A DNA stretch of 39,349 bases, from positions 1 through 39,349 of IMG/VR virus record IMGVR_UViG_3300046734_000435; one strand, 5' to 3'. The notes beneath the pieces were generated by a model. That model had not been told where the DNA came from and searched no databases. It saw only the letters and a list, made by a program, of their open reading frames with translations. Origin of the DNA: a virus. This document shows, piece after piece, positions 25,492 through 35,007 of this stretch. Numbering within the stretch: the first letter of the stretch is position 1; the number at the start of each line of letters is the position of its first letter. The translations under genes and the position numbers were made by a program.

Positions 25492-25513
25492 AATTAAATT
25501 GCCGAGAACAAAT

Positions 25514-25540
25514 AAAAAGGGGGATAAATCCCCCTTTTTT
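25514..25540 (-). terminator. Intrinsic terminator after the 1049-aa GNGMR gene
   Basis: AAAAAGGGGG (25514-25523) pairs with CCCCCTTTTT (25530-25539) around a 6-base loop. On the minus strand the stem is followed by TTTTTATTTG. It lies about 25 bases after the stop at 25566 and just before the next promoter. The A/T arms make it look bidirectional, but genes run only on the minus strand. Confidence 0.87.
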
Positions 25541-25565
25541 CTACTTTATTTTTAAATTATAATTA

Positions 25566-28500
25566 CTATAGTCTTACTGTCCAATCAGAATATTCTGGTC
25601 TAATTGGTCCACCACGTACTAGAGTGAAAATACGCATTCCATTACCATCTGACTTCGTTGATTGCATCCCTGCATATGTTCTATTTGCAGATGTTGTTGC
25701 TGTATCAGTACCTGTATGCCATGTGTATGCTGCTCGGTAATCCAATGCATCTGATGGTTTAAGTGTAGATGTGCCGGCGGTTCCCCCACCAACACTACTA
25801 TCTTGTTCTCCATCTAAATCATATTTTGGAGATGTGGCTGTACCAACATTGGTAATTCCACCTTCAGTTGATGAATCTGCACCTGAGAAACAAATTAAAT
25901 CCATTTCTGAGTTTGGATATATATATCTTTGAGATGCCATTGGTGTTGGAAAATTAAACACAAAGGTTTTATCTTGAGTAATAGATAATTGTTCAACTGG
26001 ATTGATAATAGCAGGACTATCAACTTGTGGAATAACTGCAGAGACATGATAATCCCAAGGTTTTAATACATCATATTCTCTTACAACAAACCTATAAATT
26101 CCTTTTGCCTCTCTATGCATATCTGTCCAGTGTTTTGGAAAATCTGGATCTTCTGGTACTTCTATTAAATATAAGTTTTGTGCTTCTGGGTCTTCTGCAT
26201 AATTTTGTAGTTGCATTTTCAAGACTTGACCTTCGGATAAAGATTCTCTAAGGAATACGGAATCTACTGGTAAACTATATACATATGTATTTAAACTAGT
26301 ACCTTGAAATGATGCAGTATTTGCAGGCCACAATACATCACCAGTAGAATTTACTGTATATTCGTATGGATTCCTTGCATGATCTAATTCAACATTCTCG
26401 ACAAATACATTCAACCTTGCGGCATCTTCTAATTGTGCAGTTCCATCTCCTTGTCGGCCATATGGATTGATATATTTATTTAGATAACCAGCACCTTTCC
26501 ATCTATATTTGACACGTACTTTGGGGGTTGTATCTGTGCCCAATGTAGGATTAGTGTTGGTGGAGCTGATGGTGGTGTTGCGAAAGACGACCCCACCAAT
26601 TTCCAAAGGATTGCCCGATGGATGAAGAAAACTCATTTTGTGCGAAACCATTTCTTGAGTTGTTAGTGTAGAACCAGTATATACTGCTGGGGTAACTGAG
26701 TCTATTTCAAATTTATAATCAACTCCTTCAACTAATACTGCATGTACTGAATCGTTGTCAATCGTGTCAAGTAATACAACTTCTTCAATTTCTAATCCCA
26801 ACATAGCTGGACCAAGTTTATCGTTATATGCTGCATCATATTGGTTTACTGTTATGTAATCGTATGAATTGACCGTTGTTATGTTCGTGGTTCTCTGCGC
26901 GGTGGCTTGATCATCTACATAACCACCACCAGAAACACTTTGCAAAGCCACTGTTTTGGTTGAAGCAGATGTACCAGTTGGAGTATTATAAATTTTCTGG
27001 GCATTTGGTCCACTATAATTTATACCACTACCATATTCATTTGCTTGTATAGGTAAACTATCGGTTATAATAGAAATATCTATTTGGTTTCCTGGCTTCA
27101 ATCTTCTGCCAGAAGCATCATATATATTTTGTAAATCTGTAGAGACTGTAGTTGTTTGAAATGGAGTTGTAGCAAAATCTAAATTCTTCTCAAAAGATGA
27201 GTAATATCCAGCATTTTGTTCTGAAGTCTCAAAAGGTCTTTTACTTGGGGAATATACACAATGCACAGGAGACTTACCATCTTCAAATTCGATTTTACCC
27301 GAAGAATTATCCACATGTCTCTGTATAACAAACCATGCATAATCATCATCTTGATCTACAGATGCCTGATCAAACATAAATAGAGAAGTACCATGATCTG
27401 TACATGTCAATCTATAAGTAATTGGATATGTATTATTTGTATCAGATGATGTTTTACCTTGTCTACGGAAAAATCCTGCTTTTGCCTTTGCTCCTTGTAT
27501 GCCTGGCGCAAAATAAATTTCGGCCAACTCGCCCGGCAGTCTAAACACGGACTTCTTCGTACCATCTCTATCCTGCCCTCTAGTAGTATCACCATTATCT
27601 AGAAGTTGATATTTTGTACCAACGTTAACATGCACGTAATCATCTCTTTCGTCATAATAGAAACGAATTCTCCATTTTTGTGGAGAGCGTCTTTGTCTAA
27701 CTGGCGATGGTAAATTCAAATTTGTAGGTATGGCCTCTGAAACTGAATTAATATCTGATCTAGATGACAATAAGTCGGTTGCCTTTTCAGATTCTACTAC
27801 TAGTAAATTACCAACTCTACGAATTGCCTTCATAACAGCAGTATGATCTTGTTGTCCGTTTACATCAATTGAAATTGGTGTTGTTGAAGTTTCCGTTTCA
27901 TATGGATAAATCAAATTATAAGGTTGAACCTCAACTTCATCTGCCGGAATAATTAGAGACCACTCTCCTTTAGAATAAACTTTATCGCCCGCAGTAACTT
28001 GGGAAAACGGAACATCTACAGTTGCAGTAATGGTAGTACCATCGGTAATAGATGCAATTGTTGCAATACCAGTACCAGAAACTTCTCTAATTCGTTTACC
28101 TACAAGTGTAGTAGAAGCAGACCCATCTACTAACCAACTACCTACTGGTGCATCACTAAATTCCGCAATCATAGTTGCACCAACTCCTGTTGCACCAGTT
28201 ACTGTTAGTGGTGCAACAGTTTGAGATTGATTTTCGAATGTTGATGTAAAGTTATTTTTATATGGATGTAAACATAAATCTAATGCAAGATTTCTCAAAA
28301 CACCATCTTCATATTCAGTATAGTTTTCTGGATTTATAAAATATACTATTTTTATAGTTGCACCAGATGTAGGAATTTTTCCAGTATTAAACAAAATATA
28401 ACCGTTTGGAGTTTGAATTACTCCACTGCCTGGATCATATGTTTGTTGGTCACTGAATAAAAAATCACCACTATCTGGATATGTATCGTCGCCGGTATAA

Positions 28501-28715
28501 TTGTCTGCAATTAATTCATTAAATTCATTTACAAAAATTCTTACTGAAGCAATATCGGCCAAACCAAGATCTGGCAATCTTTTGAGTGGTAAATGTCTAG
28601 TGACACCATCACTCACAAAATATTCCGCATAGGTTGGTTGCATAACACTAGTAATTTCAGTTCTTTGTACTGAAAATCCAGCTGATGCGAATGGTTGCGT
28701 TAAAGTAGATGCCAT
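25566..28715 (-). CDS. Virion structural protein, GNGMR paralogue 3
   Basis: A 1049-residue member of the GNGMR family. The N-terminal part has FSVQRTEITSVMQPTYAEYFVSDGVTRHLPLKRL, which parallels the SIQRNEI...VEYHTGGGSTRVFPLRS start of the 1262-aa paralogue. The shared module begins near residue 340 with KWRIRFYYDERDDYVHVNVGTKYQLLDNGDTTRGQDRDG. Then come FFRRQGKTSSDT, YPITYRLTCTDHGTSLFMFDQASVDQDDDYAWFVIQRHVDNSSG and PVHCVYSPSKRPF. After a family-specific insert it resumes with RFVVREYDVLKPWDYHVSA, AIINPVEQLSITQDKTFVFNFPTPMASQRYIYPNSEMDLICFS and YAGMQSTKSDGNGMRIFTL. It has its own late promoter and terminator. Close similarity to the 1262-aa gene points to duplication. Inferred: baseplate or tail-surface component. 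Confidence 0.93.
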   Translation of the reverse strand: MASTLTQPFASAGFSVQRTEITSVMQPTYAEYFVSDGVTRHLPLKRLPDLGLADIASVRIFVNEFNELIADNYTGDDTYPDSGDFLFSDQQTYDPGSGVIQTPNGYILFNTGKIPTSGATIKIVYFINPENYTEYEDGVLRNLALDLCLHPYKNNFTSTFENQSQTVAPLTVTGATGVGATMIAEFSDAPVGSWLVDGSASTTLVGKRIREVSGTGIATIASITDGTTITATVDVPFSQVTAGDKVYSKGEWSLIIPADEVEVQPYNLIYPYETETSTTPISIDVNGQQDHTAVMKAIRRVGNLLVVESEKATDLLSSRSDINSVSEAIPTNLNLPSPVRQRRSPQKWRIRFYYDERDDYVHVNVGTKYQLLDNGDTTRGQDRDGTKKSVFRLPGELAEIYFAPGIQGAKAKAGFFRRQGKTSSDTNNTYPITYRLTCTDHGTSLFMFDQASVDQDDDYAWFVIQRHVDNSSGKIEFEDGKSPVHCVYSPSKRPFETSEQNAGYYSSFEKNLDFATTPFQTTTVSTDLQNIYDASGRRLKPGNQIDISIITDSLPIQANEYGSGINYSGPNAQKIYNTPTGTSASTKTVALQSVSGGGYVDDQATAQRTTNITTVNSYDYITVNQYDAAYNDKLGPAMLGLEIEEVVLLDTIDNDSVHAVLVEGVDYKFEIDSVTPAVYTGSTLTTQEMVSHKMSFLHPSGNPLEIGGVVFRNTTISSTNTNPTLGTDTTPKVRVKYRWKGAGYLNKYINPYGRQGDGTAQLEDAARLNVFVENVELDHARNPYEYTVNSTGDVLWPANTASFQGTSLNTYVYSLPVDSVFLRESLSEGQVLKMQLQNYAEDPEAQNLYLIEVPEDPDFPKHWTDMHREAKGIYRFVVREYDVLKPWDYHVSAVIPQVDSPAIINPVEQLSITQDKTFVFNFPTPMASQRYIYPNSEMDLICFSGADSSTEGGITNVGTATSPKYDLDGEQDSSVGGGTAGTSTLKPSDALDYRAAYTWHTGTDTATTSANRTYAGMQSTKSDGNGMRIFTLVRGGPIRPEYSDWTVRL

Positions 28716-28746
28716 CTTTTATTTACCCCATATGTTTGTTTATCTA

Positions 28747-28754
28747 TATTTATA
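28747..28754 (-). promoter_or_regulatory. T4-type late promoter TATAAATA
   Basis: Minus strand TATAAATA in the 54-base gap before the 1049-aa gene, 31 bases from its ATG at 28715. Confidence 0.75.
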
Positions 28755-28769
28755 ATCATCATTATAATA

Positions 28770-31700
28770 CTACGCTGGAGCGCCACCTTCATTGGTATCA
28801 GTAAATTTGATACTACTACCGGCAGTTTGCATAAAGATCCTCATTCCATTTCCGTTTGGTAATGTACTCATCATACCTTCATATCTTCTTTTATTTTTCT
28901 TCCAGTAGTATTTCTGTCCATCTGGTCCTACATGTCCAGCGTATGGGTGTGCAGTACCAGCGGATGTTACATCAAAACCTTGTCCACCAACTGTAAACTG
29001 TGCATTCAAACCATCAGAATCTGTATATTTTTCAATTTCAATACTACCTGATTGAGTACTAAAGTCTGCAGAAGAAACTGTAATCAAATCAAGTTCACTT
29101 CTTGGATAATAAAATCTTTGTGATGTAAGTTGAGTTGGGAATGAGAATACAAAGTCTCTATCCTGTGTAATTGACAACTGTTCTTGTGGATTAATAATTG
29201 CATTTGAATCAATTTCATGCATAGTTGCAGATACGTGGAAATCCCAAGGTTTTAATACATCCTGTTCTCTAACAACAAATCTATTAATTGTTTTTTGGAA
29301 ATTTTGATTTCTCTCTGGAAAATCCCTATCTTCAGGTGTTTCGATATAATATGCGTTTCCTGCTGGGTCCGCAAATACGTAATTAATTAATTTAACAGTT
29401 AATGCTGCACTAGGTCTTGGTGCATCTCTAAACAATAATGTTTGGTTAAAGAAATCATAGATATATACATTTTTAGTTGGGTCTAATAATGACCAAATTG
29501 GATCGCCAGGCAATCTACCATTCACAGACGCACCAGTTAGATTTGTATATTTACTAATATTTAATCCAGTTGATGAATTTACAGGAGTCTTATATTTATC
29601 ACCAAAGATTTCCCACAATGCATAAATGAAGTGTATTTTATATGCCTCTTTTGTTGTTGGGTTTATAACACTACATGCCATACTCGCACCACCAGTGGGA
29701 TCGGTTGGATTGTATACGGTCCAATCAAGGTCTACACCTTCCTTATATGTTGCAGCATTTTGTGATGTACCATCAAAAATTTCTTTAATATAATCTGGTA
29801 CTGCTGCAGTAGATTCAACTGGTAGTTTAAAACTACTACCCAATTTAGTTACACCAGCGGCATCAAGTGATTGTATAAATCTATGACCTGTTGATGGATC
29901 TCCCATTCTTACCCACTGGTCATAATTAAGAATATATGCATCTGTATCTCTAATCAATTCTTGTCCATCAATAGCAACAATCAAAGAATCTAAAACCTTC
30001 GTTTGGTTTGCTTGATTTTCGTTGTATAGAATGTCCAACATTGCATATGAAGGGTCTGACCAATCTCCAGGCGCTGCGCCGGTTGCACCATCTGGAATAC
30101 CATCGGTTGCATCAGTTGCGGCAGTTACAAAAGTAGAAACACGTTCAATTCTATTTTCTGGATAAATTACATTACCAGAAAAATGTGGAGCTAGTCTAGA
30201 ATCCATAACCCAACTAGAGCCTTTGGATTTTGCAGTAGAAGATACACCATCTCTAGGCAACTCTGTAAACCCGACAATTTCTAAATCATTAACTCTCTCG
30301 TTTGAAGTTATCGTCGTAAAATCTGCTGGAAAATTGAATGCACTTGGATCAAAAGTAGCTGGATCTGTTACTTGCCACTGATAACCTTTCAACCAATAAT
30401 CCGTTGTTTGAGTCATTTTAGAACCAACGATACCAACATCTAATTCTTTTTTCTCTCCAGTACTGTCTCCAGACGCATCAGTACCTGTCAAATACCCTTT
30501 ACCTGTAAAGTCTAGTGCGTTTACCGTACCATTAAACATTGTCTCTGTTGGGTCAAAATAAAGTGTTGGGCCTTCTGTTTCCAACATTTGTCCTAATGAT
30601 GTATAAAGATTTGGTGTCTTTGTTAAATCATTAATATCAGATGCGGCATAGTATTGGTTTAAATCTGCAATATCTATTGGTCTTTTACATGGAGAATACA
30701 CACAGTGGACAGGAGACTTTCCAGTAAACTCTGGTTGTCCTGTTGTTTGGTCTACGTGTCTCTGTACAACAAACCACGCATAATCATCATCTTGATCTAC
30801 AGATGCTTGTTCCCACATAAAGAAACCCATACCATGGTCAGTAATAGTAATTCTATATGATAAAGGATATGTTCGTGCAGTATCGTCTATATCTTTTTGA
30901 GATCTTCTATAAAAATCTGATTTAGACTTAATTAATTGATAAGTACTACCTCTACCAACATTAGGTTCTTTATAGATATCACACAGTTCTCCAGGCTCTC
31001 TAGATACTGGACCTTTGATACCATCTCTAGATTGTCCTTTTGTCACAGACATGTCATCAAGTAATTGGTATGAAGTTGCAACATTAACTCTTACAGATGC
31101 AAGTTTTCTATCCCATTCAAAACGCAATCTCCATTTTTGGGGTTTACGATTTGAAGTAGGAGATGTATATTCTGGTGTCAATGTGTCATCAGACAACAAA
31201 TCTACCCCTTTAGATGATTCAACTAAAAATTTATCACTGATATCTCTTAGTGCATATTCAACATCTACTTTATTATTGGATAATGGTTTTGGATAAATCA
31301 AGTTAAATGCAGGTGCATATGTATCAACTTCTTCGTATTCAATCAAAAAGATGCTACCAGCATCAATATATGAATTTTGATCCGAAGTTGCCAGAACTTG
31401 ACCACCACCGTCAGTATTGACTGTAAATGTTTGATTTGCTGCATCCCAATTTAAATCTAATATTGCATATTGTTGTGAAGAAGTGGCGGGAATAAATACA
31501 ATACCATCATTCGCAACAAATGCATGGTTTACACCACTTATTGCAGTTTGAATTGGACCCAATCCAGCCTTTCCTACTAATGCACCATATGGAACATCTA
31601 AAGAATGTTTCCAATGATATCCGATTGCAACATTAACATTATTGAGATCTGCTGAGTCTACCCATGTAATTTCTGAACCAGCAAGTAATGTAATAGTACT

Positions 31701-32558
31701 TCTTCTAGTCGCGTCATCTGATTCGACTGTGTAAAAACTTTCTGGTAATAATTTTCCATTAATTGAAACTCTAAATTCTCCATCTCCCAAATCACCTCTA
31801 GTGAATGGTAACATTGCAGTACCAGATGCTGCAGTCAATACAACATTAGATGATCCAATGGTAGAGATATCCTTTTCAAAAGAAGTTCTCCATTCTCTAA
31901 CAACTTTATAAAGATGTTTAAAAGTTTTCTGTACACCCTCAATTCCTGTTGTGGTATAATCATCGTTATATTGTGTAGTTAAAGTATGTCTAAGTTTTGT
32001 AACACTTGCATCTGTATATCCAGCCGCTACTGGATCGCCGTTAACGTCAAGAGGTGTTGCATGTGTTGCCTTTAACAATTCTGGTGTGTCATAAGGATGA
32101 ACAGTCAAGTCTTTTGCAAGTTGGTATAATAAACCACCATCTGTACCTGTCCAAGAATCTTGCGCCTCTTGAAATCTAACCTCAACTGTATCACCAGATA
32201 CTGGTCTATATTCTTCTGCAAAAATCAAAGAACCGAAAATTCCGGCACTTCTATCAAATTCTACAGAACCTAGGCCGGCAAGTTGTGAACCTTCTTTATA
32301 TGTACCATCTTCCCAAGATGTTACATCGGGGTCTGTTGTAGTACCATCAACTGAATTTTTACCTTGTGTTCTGTCAATAGAATATCTTACTTCACCAACT
32401 TTAATTTCCCAATTCCAATCTTTATCTTCGTAATCGATTTTTGAACGTAATGGAAACACTCTTGTAGAACCGCCACCTGTATGGTATTCTACGTGTTGTC
32501 TGTGAGAGATATTAATAATCTCATTTCTTTGAATACTATACCCACTTGAACTTGGCAT
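28770..32558 (-). CDS. Virion structural protein, GNGMR paralogue 2
   Basis: A 1262-residue GNGMR family member. The N-terminus has SIQRNEIINISHRQHVEYHTGGGSTRVFPLRS, then a beta-rich family-specific region. The shared module starts near residue 470: KWRLRFEWDRKLASVRVNVATSYQLLDD, VTKGQSRDGIKG, DFYRRSQKDIDDTARTYPLSYRITITDHGMGFFMWEQASVDQDDDYAWFVVQRHVD and PVHCVYSPCKRP. After a long insert it ends with RFVVREQDVLKPWDFHVSATMHEIDSNAIINPQEQLSITQDRDFVFSFPTQLTSQRFYYPRSELDLI and YEGMMSTLPNGNGMRIFMQ. AAAGGAG lies upstream of the ATG. It has its own late promoter. The block DQDDDYAWFV-x-QRHVD is almost identical to paralogue 3. Inferred: repeated structural component of the baseplate or tail surface; no named homologue. 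Confidence 0.93.
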   Translation of the reverse strand: MPSSSGYSIQRNEIINISHRQHVEYHTGGGSTRVFPLRSKIDYEDKDWNWEIKVGEVRYSIDRTQGKNSVDGTTTDPDVTSWEDGTYKEGSQLAGLGSVEFDRSAGIFGSLIFAEEYRPVSGDTVEVRFQEAQDSWTGTDGGLLYQLAKDLTVHPYDTPELLKATHATPLDVNGDPVAAGYTDASVTKLRHTLTTQYNDDYTTTGIEGVQKTFKHLYKVVREWRTSFEKDISTIGSSNVVLTAASGTAMLPFTRGDLGDGEFRVSINGKLLPESFYTVESDDATRRSTITLLAGSEITWVDSADLNNVNVAIGYHWKHSLDVPYGALVGKAGLGPIQTAISGVNHAFVANDGIVFIPATSSQQYAILDLNWDAANQTFTVNTDGGGQVLATSDQNSYIDAGSIFLIEYEEVDTYAPAFNLIYPKPLSNNKVDVEYALRDISDKFLVESSKGVDLLSDDTLTPEYTSPTSNRKPQKWRLRFEWDRKLASVRVNVATSYQLLDDMSVTKGQSRDGIKGPVSREPGELCDIYKEPNVGRGSTYQLIKSKSDFYRRSQKDIDDTARTYPLSYRITITDHGMGFFMWEQASVDQDDDYAWFVVQRHVDQTTGQPEFTGKSPVHCVYSPCKRPIDIADLNQYYAASDINDLTKTPNLYTSLGQMLETEGPTLYFDPTETMFNGTVNALDFTGKGYLTGTDASGDSTGEKKELDVGIVGSKMTQTTDYWLKGYQWQVTDPATFDPSAFNFPADFTTITSNERVNDLEIVGFTELPRDGVSSTAKSKGSSWVMDSRLAPHFSGNVIYPENRIERVSTFVTAATDATDGIPDGATGAAPGDWSDPSYAMLDILYNENQANQTKVLDSLIVAIDGQELIRDTDAYILNYDQWVRMGDPSTGHRFIQSLDAAGVTKLGSSFKLPVESTAAVPDYIKEIFDGTSQNAATYKEGVDLDWTVYNPTDPTGGASMACSVINPTTKEAYKIHFIYALWEIFGDKYKTPVNSSTGLNISKYTNLTGASVNGRLPGDPIWSLLDPTKNVYIYDFFNQTLLFRDAPRPSAALTVKLINYVFADPAGNAYYIETPEDRDFPERNQNFQKTINRFVVREQDVLKPWDFHVSATMHEIDSNAIINPQEQLSITQDRDFVFSFPTQLTSQRFYYPRSELDLITVSSADFSTQSGSIEIEKYTDSDGLNAQFTVGGQGFDVTSAGTAHPYAGHVGPDGQKYYWKKNKRRYEGMMSTLPNGNGMRIFMQTAGSSIKFTDTNEGGAPA

Positions 32559-32604
32559 TAATAATCTCCTTTAAAATTTTTAGGACTTTTTGTTTATCTG
32601 AATA

Positions 32605-32612
32605 TATTTATA
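32605..32612 (-). promoter_or_regulatory. T4-type late promoter TATAAATA
   Basis: Minus strand TATAAATA in the 65-base gap before the 1262-aa gene, 46 bases from its ATG at 32558. Confidence 0.75.
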
Positions 32613-32623
32613 AAACTTTTCTT

Positions 32624-34372
32624 CTAGTCTATGTTAACATCACTGTTGAAAATATAGTCTCCATTCACTAACATCAACACTCTCATTCCGTTTCCATTTG
32701 GTAGAGTTGATAACATCCCCTGATATCTTCGGTTATCTGTATTTGTTCCATCTGGTTTGTATGTTTGCATAGGTACATTACTACTCTGTGCAACTACTTC
32801 TGAAGATGAGAATGCAATTAAATCAATTTCTTCTTTTGGATACATATATCTTTGAGTAGTGAGTCCTGTTGGGAAAGTGATAACAAACCTGTTATCATCT
32901 GTAATTGCAAGTTGTTCCATTGGGTTGATAATTGCATTACTATCTGTCTGGTGTCTAGTACAATCTTTGTGTACATCCCATGGTTTTACGATATCAAATT
33001 CTCTTGCAACAAATCTCCAAATATTTTTTGCCATAAATTCATCTGCGAGAGAATCTTCTCTGTCATACGGATTCAAAATATATAATGAATCTGAATTTAA
33101 TTCGGATACCGAAAATTCATTTCCAGATTCATCATACACACTACCAATAGCATTTGCTGCAGTCTGTAAATTTGCAGCCTGTTGAGTAAAGTATACACCA
33201 AAATCTCTAGGCGAAACACTTTCCCTTGAACAAGAATACATACAATGTAATGGGAATCTAGATGATTCATCAGTTCTTGTAATACCTGTTTGATTATCTA
33301 CAGTTCTTTGTGCAAGTACCCATGCATAATCATCGTTTTGGTCTGTTGAACTATCATCCATTATAAAGAAACAAAATCCACGTTCTGTGAATGTAATTCT
33401 ATATTGCATAGGATATGTACCGGCTACTGAACTATCCTGTTTGGGGAATCTTTTAAACCAACCTTTGCCGCGTCTTTTATTTCTCCAACGAGTACTTCTA
33501 TTAATAGTACCACCATCTTCAGGAATTACAATATCTTCGAAAAATAAATCAACACACTGGCCAGGATCTCGTAAGATAGAAGTAGAAACTGATGCACCAT
33601 TTTCTAAAGTAATTAAACCATCACTAATACCTAATGGTGCAGTAATATCTCCGTTATCTAAAATTTGGTTTTTGGTTGCAATGTTAATTTTTAACCACGC
33701 ATAAGAAGGATTTGGAATTCCTACTGTGGCCTCCCATCCCGCCGGCAAACTTGCATTTGTAACAGTACCATAGCCAGGATGTGAATTAACTAGGGTTTCT
33801 CCCCAAGTACTTACGAGAGTTTCATCAATTGCATTACCGTCACTATATGTGTCTAATCCCAAATTACGCATTTTTAAATTTAGTTGATATAACTCTGCAG
33901 AAAATTCTTTGTCACTTTCAAATAACCTCGGACGTTCATCATATTCAAGACGCAATCTAAATTTTTGATCGATACCTCTAGAAACTTGACCTTGATTTGG
34001 TGACATTTGGTCTGTAGAATCGTATACAATTACATGTTGCAATTGTGGTTGTCCATCATCAGTAGTACCATAACTAGGTGTACCATCATATCCAGCAACA
34101 GGAAATACTGGGTCAAAAAATCTTTTTGTTACTAGGGTTGAACCATCTGCGGCGTCTACCACTTCATTACCAGATTGTGGGATTCCGTTGTATAATTGCC
34201 ATTCTCGTTTTAAATCTAAATCTAAAACTTTGAGCATTCCACCATATGGAGTACCGTCCAATCCACCATCACCAGTAAAACCACCATTACCAGTGAAGGC
34301 AGTGAACCCTGTTCTTACAGTAGAAACTCCATAGTTTTTAAATGCTGATAAGGTAACTTGTAATTGTGCCAT
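32624..34372 (-). CDS. Virion structural protein, GNGMR paralogue 1 (short form)
   Basis: A 582-residue protein, the shortest GNGMR member and close to the minimal shared module. After a distinct N-terminus (FTAFTGNGGFTGDGGLDGTPYGG) it carries FRLRLEYDERPRLFESDKEFSAE, AWLKINIATKNQILDNGDIT, GWFKRFPKQDSSVAGTYPMQYRITFTERGFCFFIMDDSSTDQNDDYAWVLAQRTVDNQTG and PLHCMYSCSRE. It closes with RFVAREFDIVKPWDVHKDC, SNAIINPMEQLAITDDNRFVITFPTGLTTQRYMYPKEEIDLIAF and YQGMLSTLPNGNGMRVLML. Being the simplest, it defines the module boundaries and might represent the ancestral form. AAAGAG precedes the ATG. It lies directly before the 1262-aa paralogue, each with its own late promoter. Role inferred as structural. 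Confidence 0.92.
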   Translation of the reverse strand: MAQLQVTLSAFKNYGVSTVRTGFTAFTGNGGFTGDGGLDGTPYGGMLKVLDLDLKREWQLYNGIPQSGNEVVDAADGSTLVTKRFFDPVFPVAGYDGTPSYGTTDDGQPQLQHVIVYDSTDQMSPNQGQVSRGIDQKFRLRLEYDERPRLFESDKEFSAELYQLNLKMRNLGLDTYSDGNAIDETLVSTWGETLVNSHPGYGTVTNASLPAGWEATVGIPNPSYAWLKINIATKNQILDNGDITAPLGISDGLITLENGASVSTSILRDPGQCVDLFFEDIVIPEDGGTINRSTRWRNKRRGKGWFKRFPKQDSSVAGTYPMQYRITFTERGFCFFIMDDSSTDQNDDYAWVLAQRTVDNQTGITRTDESSRFPLHCMYSCSRESVSPRDFGVYFTQQAANLQTAANAIGSVYDESGNEFSVSELNSDSLYILNPYDREDSLADEFMAKNIWRFVAREFDIVKPWDVHKDCTRHQTDSNAIINPMEQLAITDDNRFVITFPTGLTTQRYMYPKEEIDLIAFSSSEVVAQSSNVPMQTYKPDGTNTDNRRYQGMLSTLPNGNGMRVLMLVNGDYIFNSDVNID

Positions 34373-34404
34373 ATTAGTTTACTCTTTCTAATTCGTTATA
34401 TATC

Positions 34405-34412
34405 TATTTATG
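34405..34412 (-). promoter_or_regulatory. Late promoter variant CATAAATA
   Basis: Minus strand CATAAATA overlapping the stop codon of the 198-aa gene, 32 bases before the ATG at 34372. Spacing is normal; the first base differs from consensus. Confidence 0.55.
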
Positions 34413-35004
34413 CCGCAGAACCTGTATTACTTCCGCCGCCACCAGACAAATTTTGATAATGTATTGGTACAAATCCATTACAAGATACAGTTGCAGTTAT
34501 ATTGTTAATTCCAGAATTGTCTCCATAAGAAAGTACGAAGATATCATCATTTTCTGGTTGTGGTAATATTAGACTATGGAACTTAGAAGTTCTATTGCCG
34601 GTGTTATCTTTTCCAGAAACACTTACAATTTTTTCACCAGTTGTCCAATCTTCTGTTTCACTTAATCTCCAAAAACCAATATCAAATTCATCTTGTATAT
34701 CAAATCTAAACCAAACCTCAATAATAGAATATGATAAAACTGTTTCTTCTGGGTCTATTCCAAGACTAACCAATCTTTCTTTTGTTACACTGGGCCCAAC
34801 CAATACTATTTCAGTTTCACATGAATATGCATTACCATAATTATTTGAGGTAAATGACGAAATCATAGGGGCAAAGTCTACTGCAATATCACCATTCGGA
34901 GTTGTTACCACACCATTACTAACATTATCAATACCAGTAGAATTTCCATCTATACCGATATTTATGATAAAATTACTTTGTTGACTGTTTTCTATATATG
35001 ACAT
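34408..35004 (-). CDS. Hypothetical virion protein with Gly/Ser tail
   Basis: A 198-residue protein I do not recognise. It appears all-beta: GVVTTPNGDIAVDFAPMISSF, SCETEIVLVGPSVTKERLVSLG, SYSIIEVWFRFDIQDEFDIGFWRLSETEDW and GEKIVSVSGKDNTGN. The C-terminus has NITATVSCNGFVPIHYQNLSGGGGSNTGSAA. The glycine-rich end is typical of small phage fibre or tip proteins. It starts three bases after the stop of the PA14-containing 842-aa gene, with no promoter between, so it is co-transcribed and may form a complex with it. Its stop overlaps the next promoter box. A receptor-contact tip is a guess from position and the Gly tail. Confidence 0.83.
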   Translation of the reverse strand: MSYIENSQQSNFIINIGIDGNSTGIDNVSNGVVTTPNGDIAVDFAPMISSFTSNNYGNAYSCETEIVLVGPSVTKERLVSLGIDPEETVLSYSIIEVWFRFDIQDEFDIGFWRLSETEDWTTGEKIVSVSGKDNTGNRTSKFHSLILPQPENDDIFVLSYGDNSGINNITATVSCNGFVPIHYQNLSGGGGSNTGSAA

Positions 35005-35007
35005 TTC

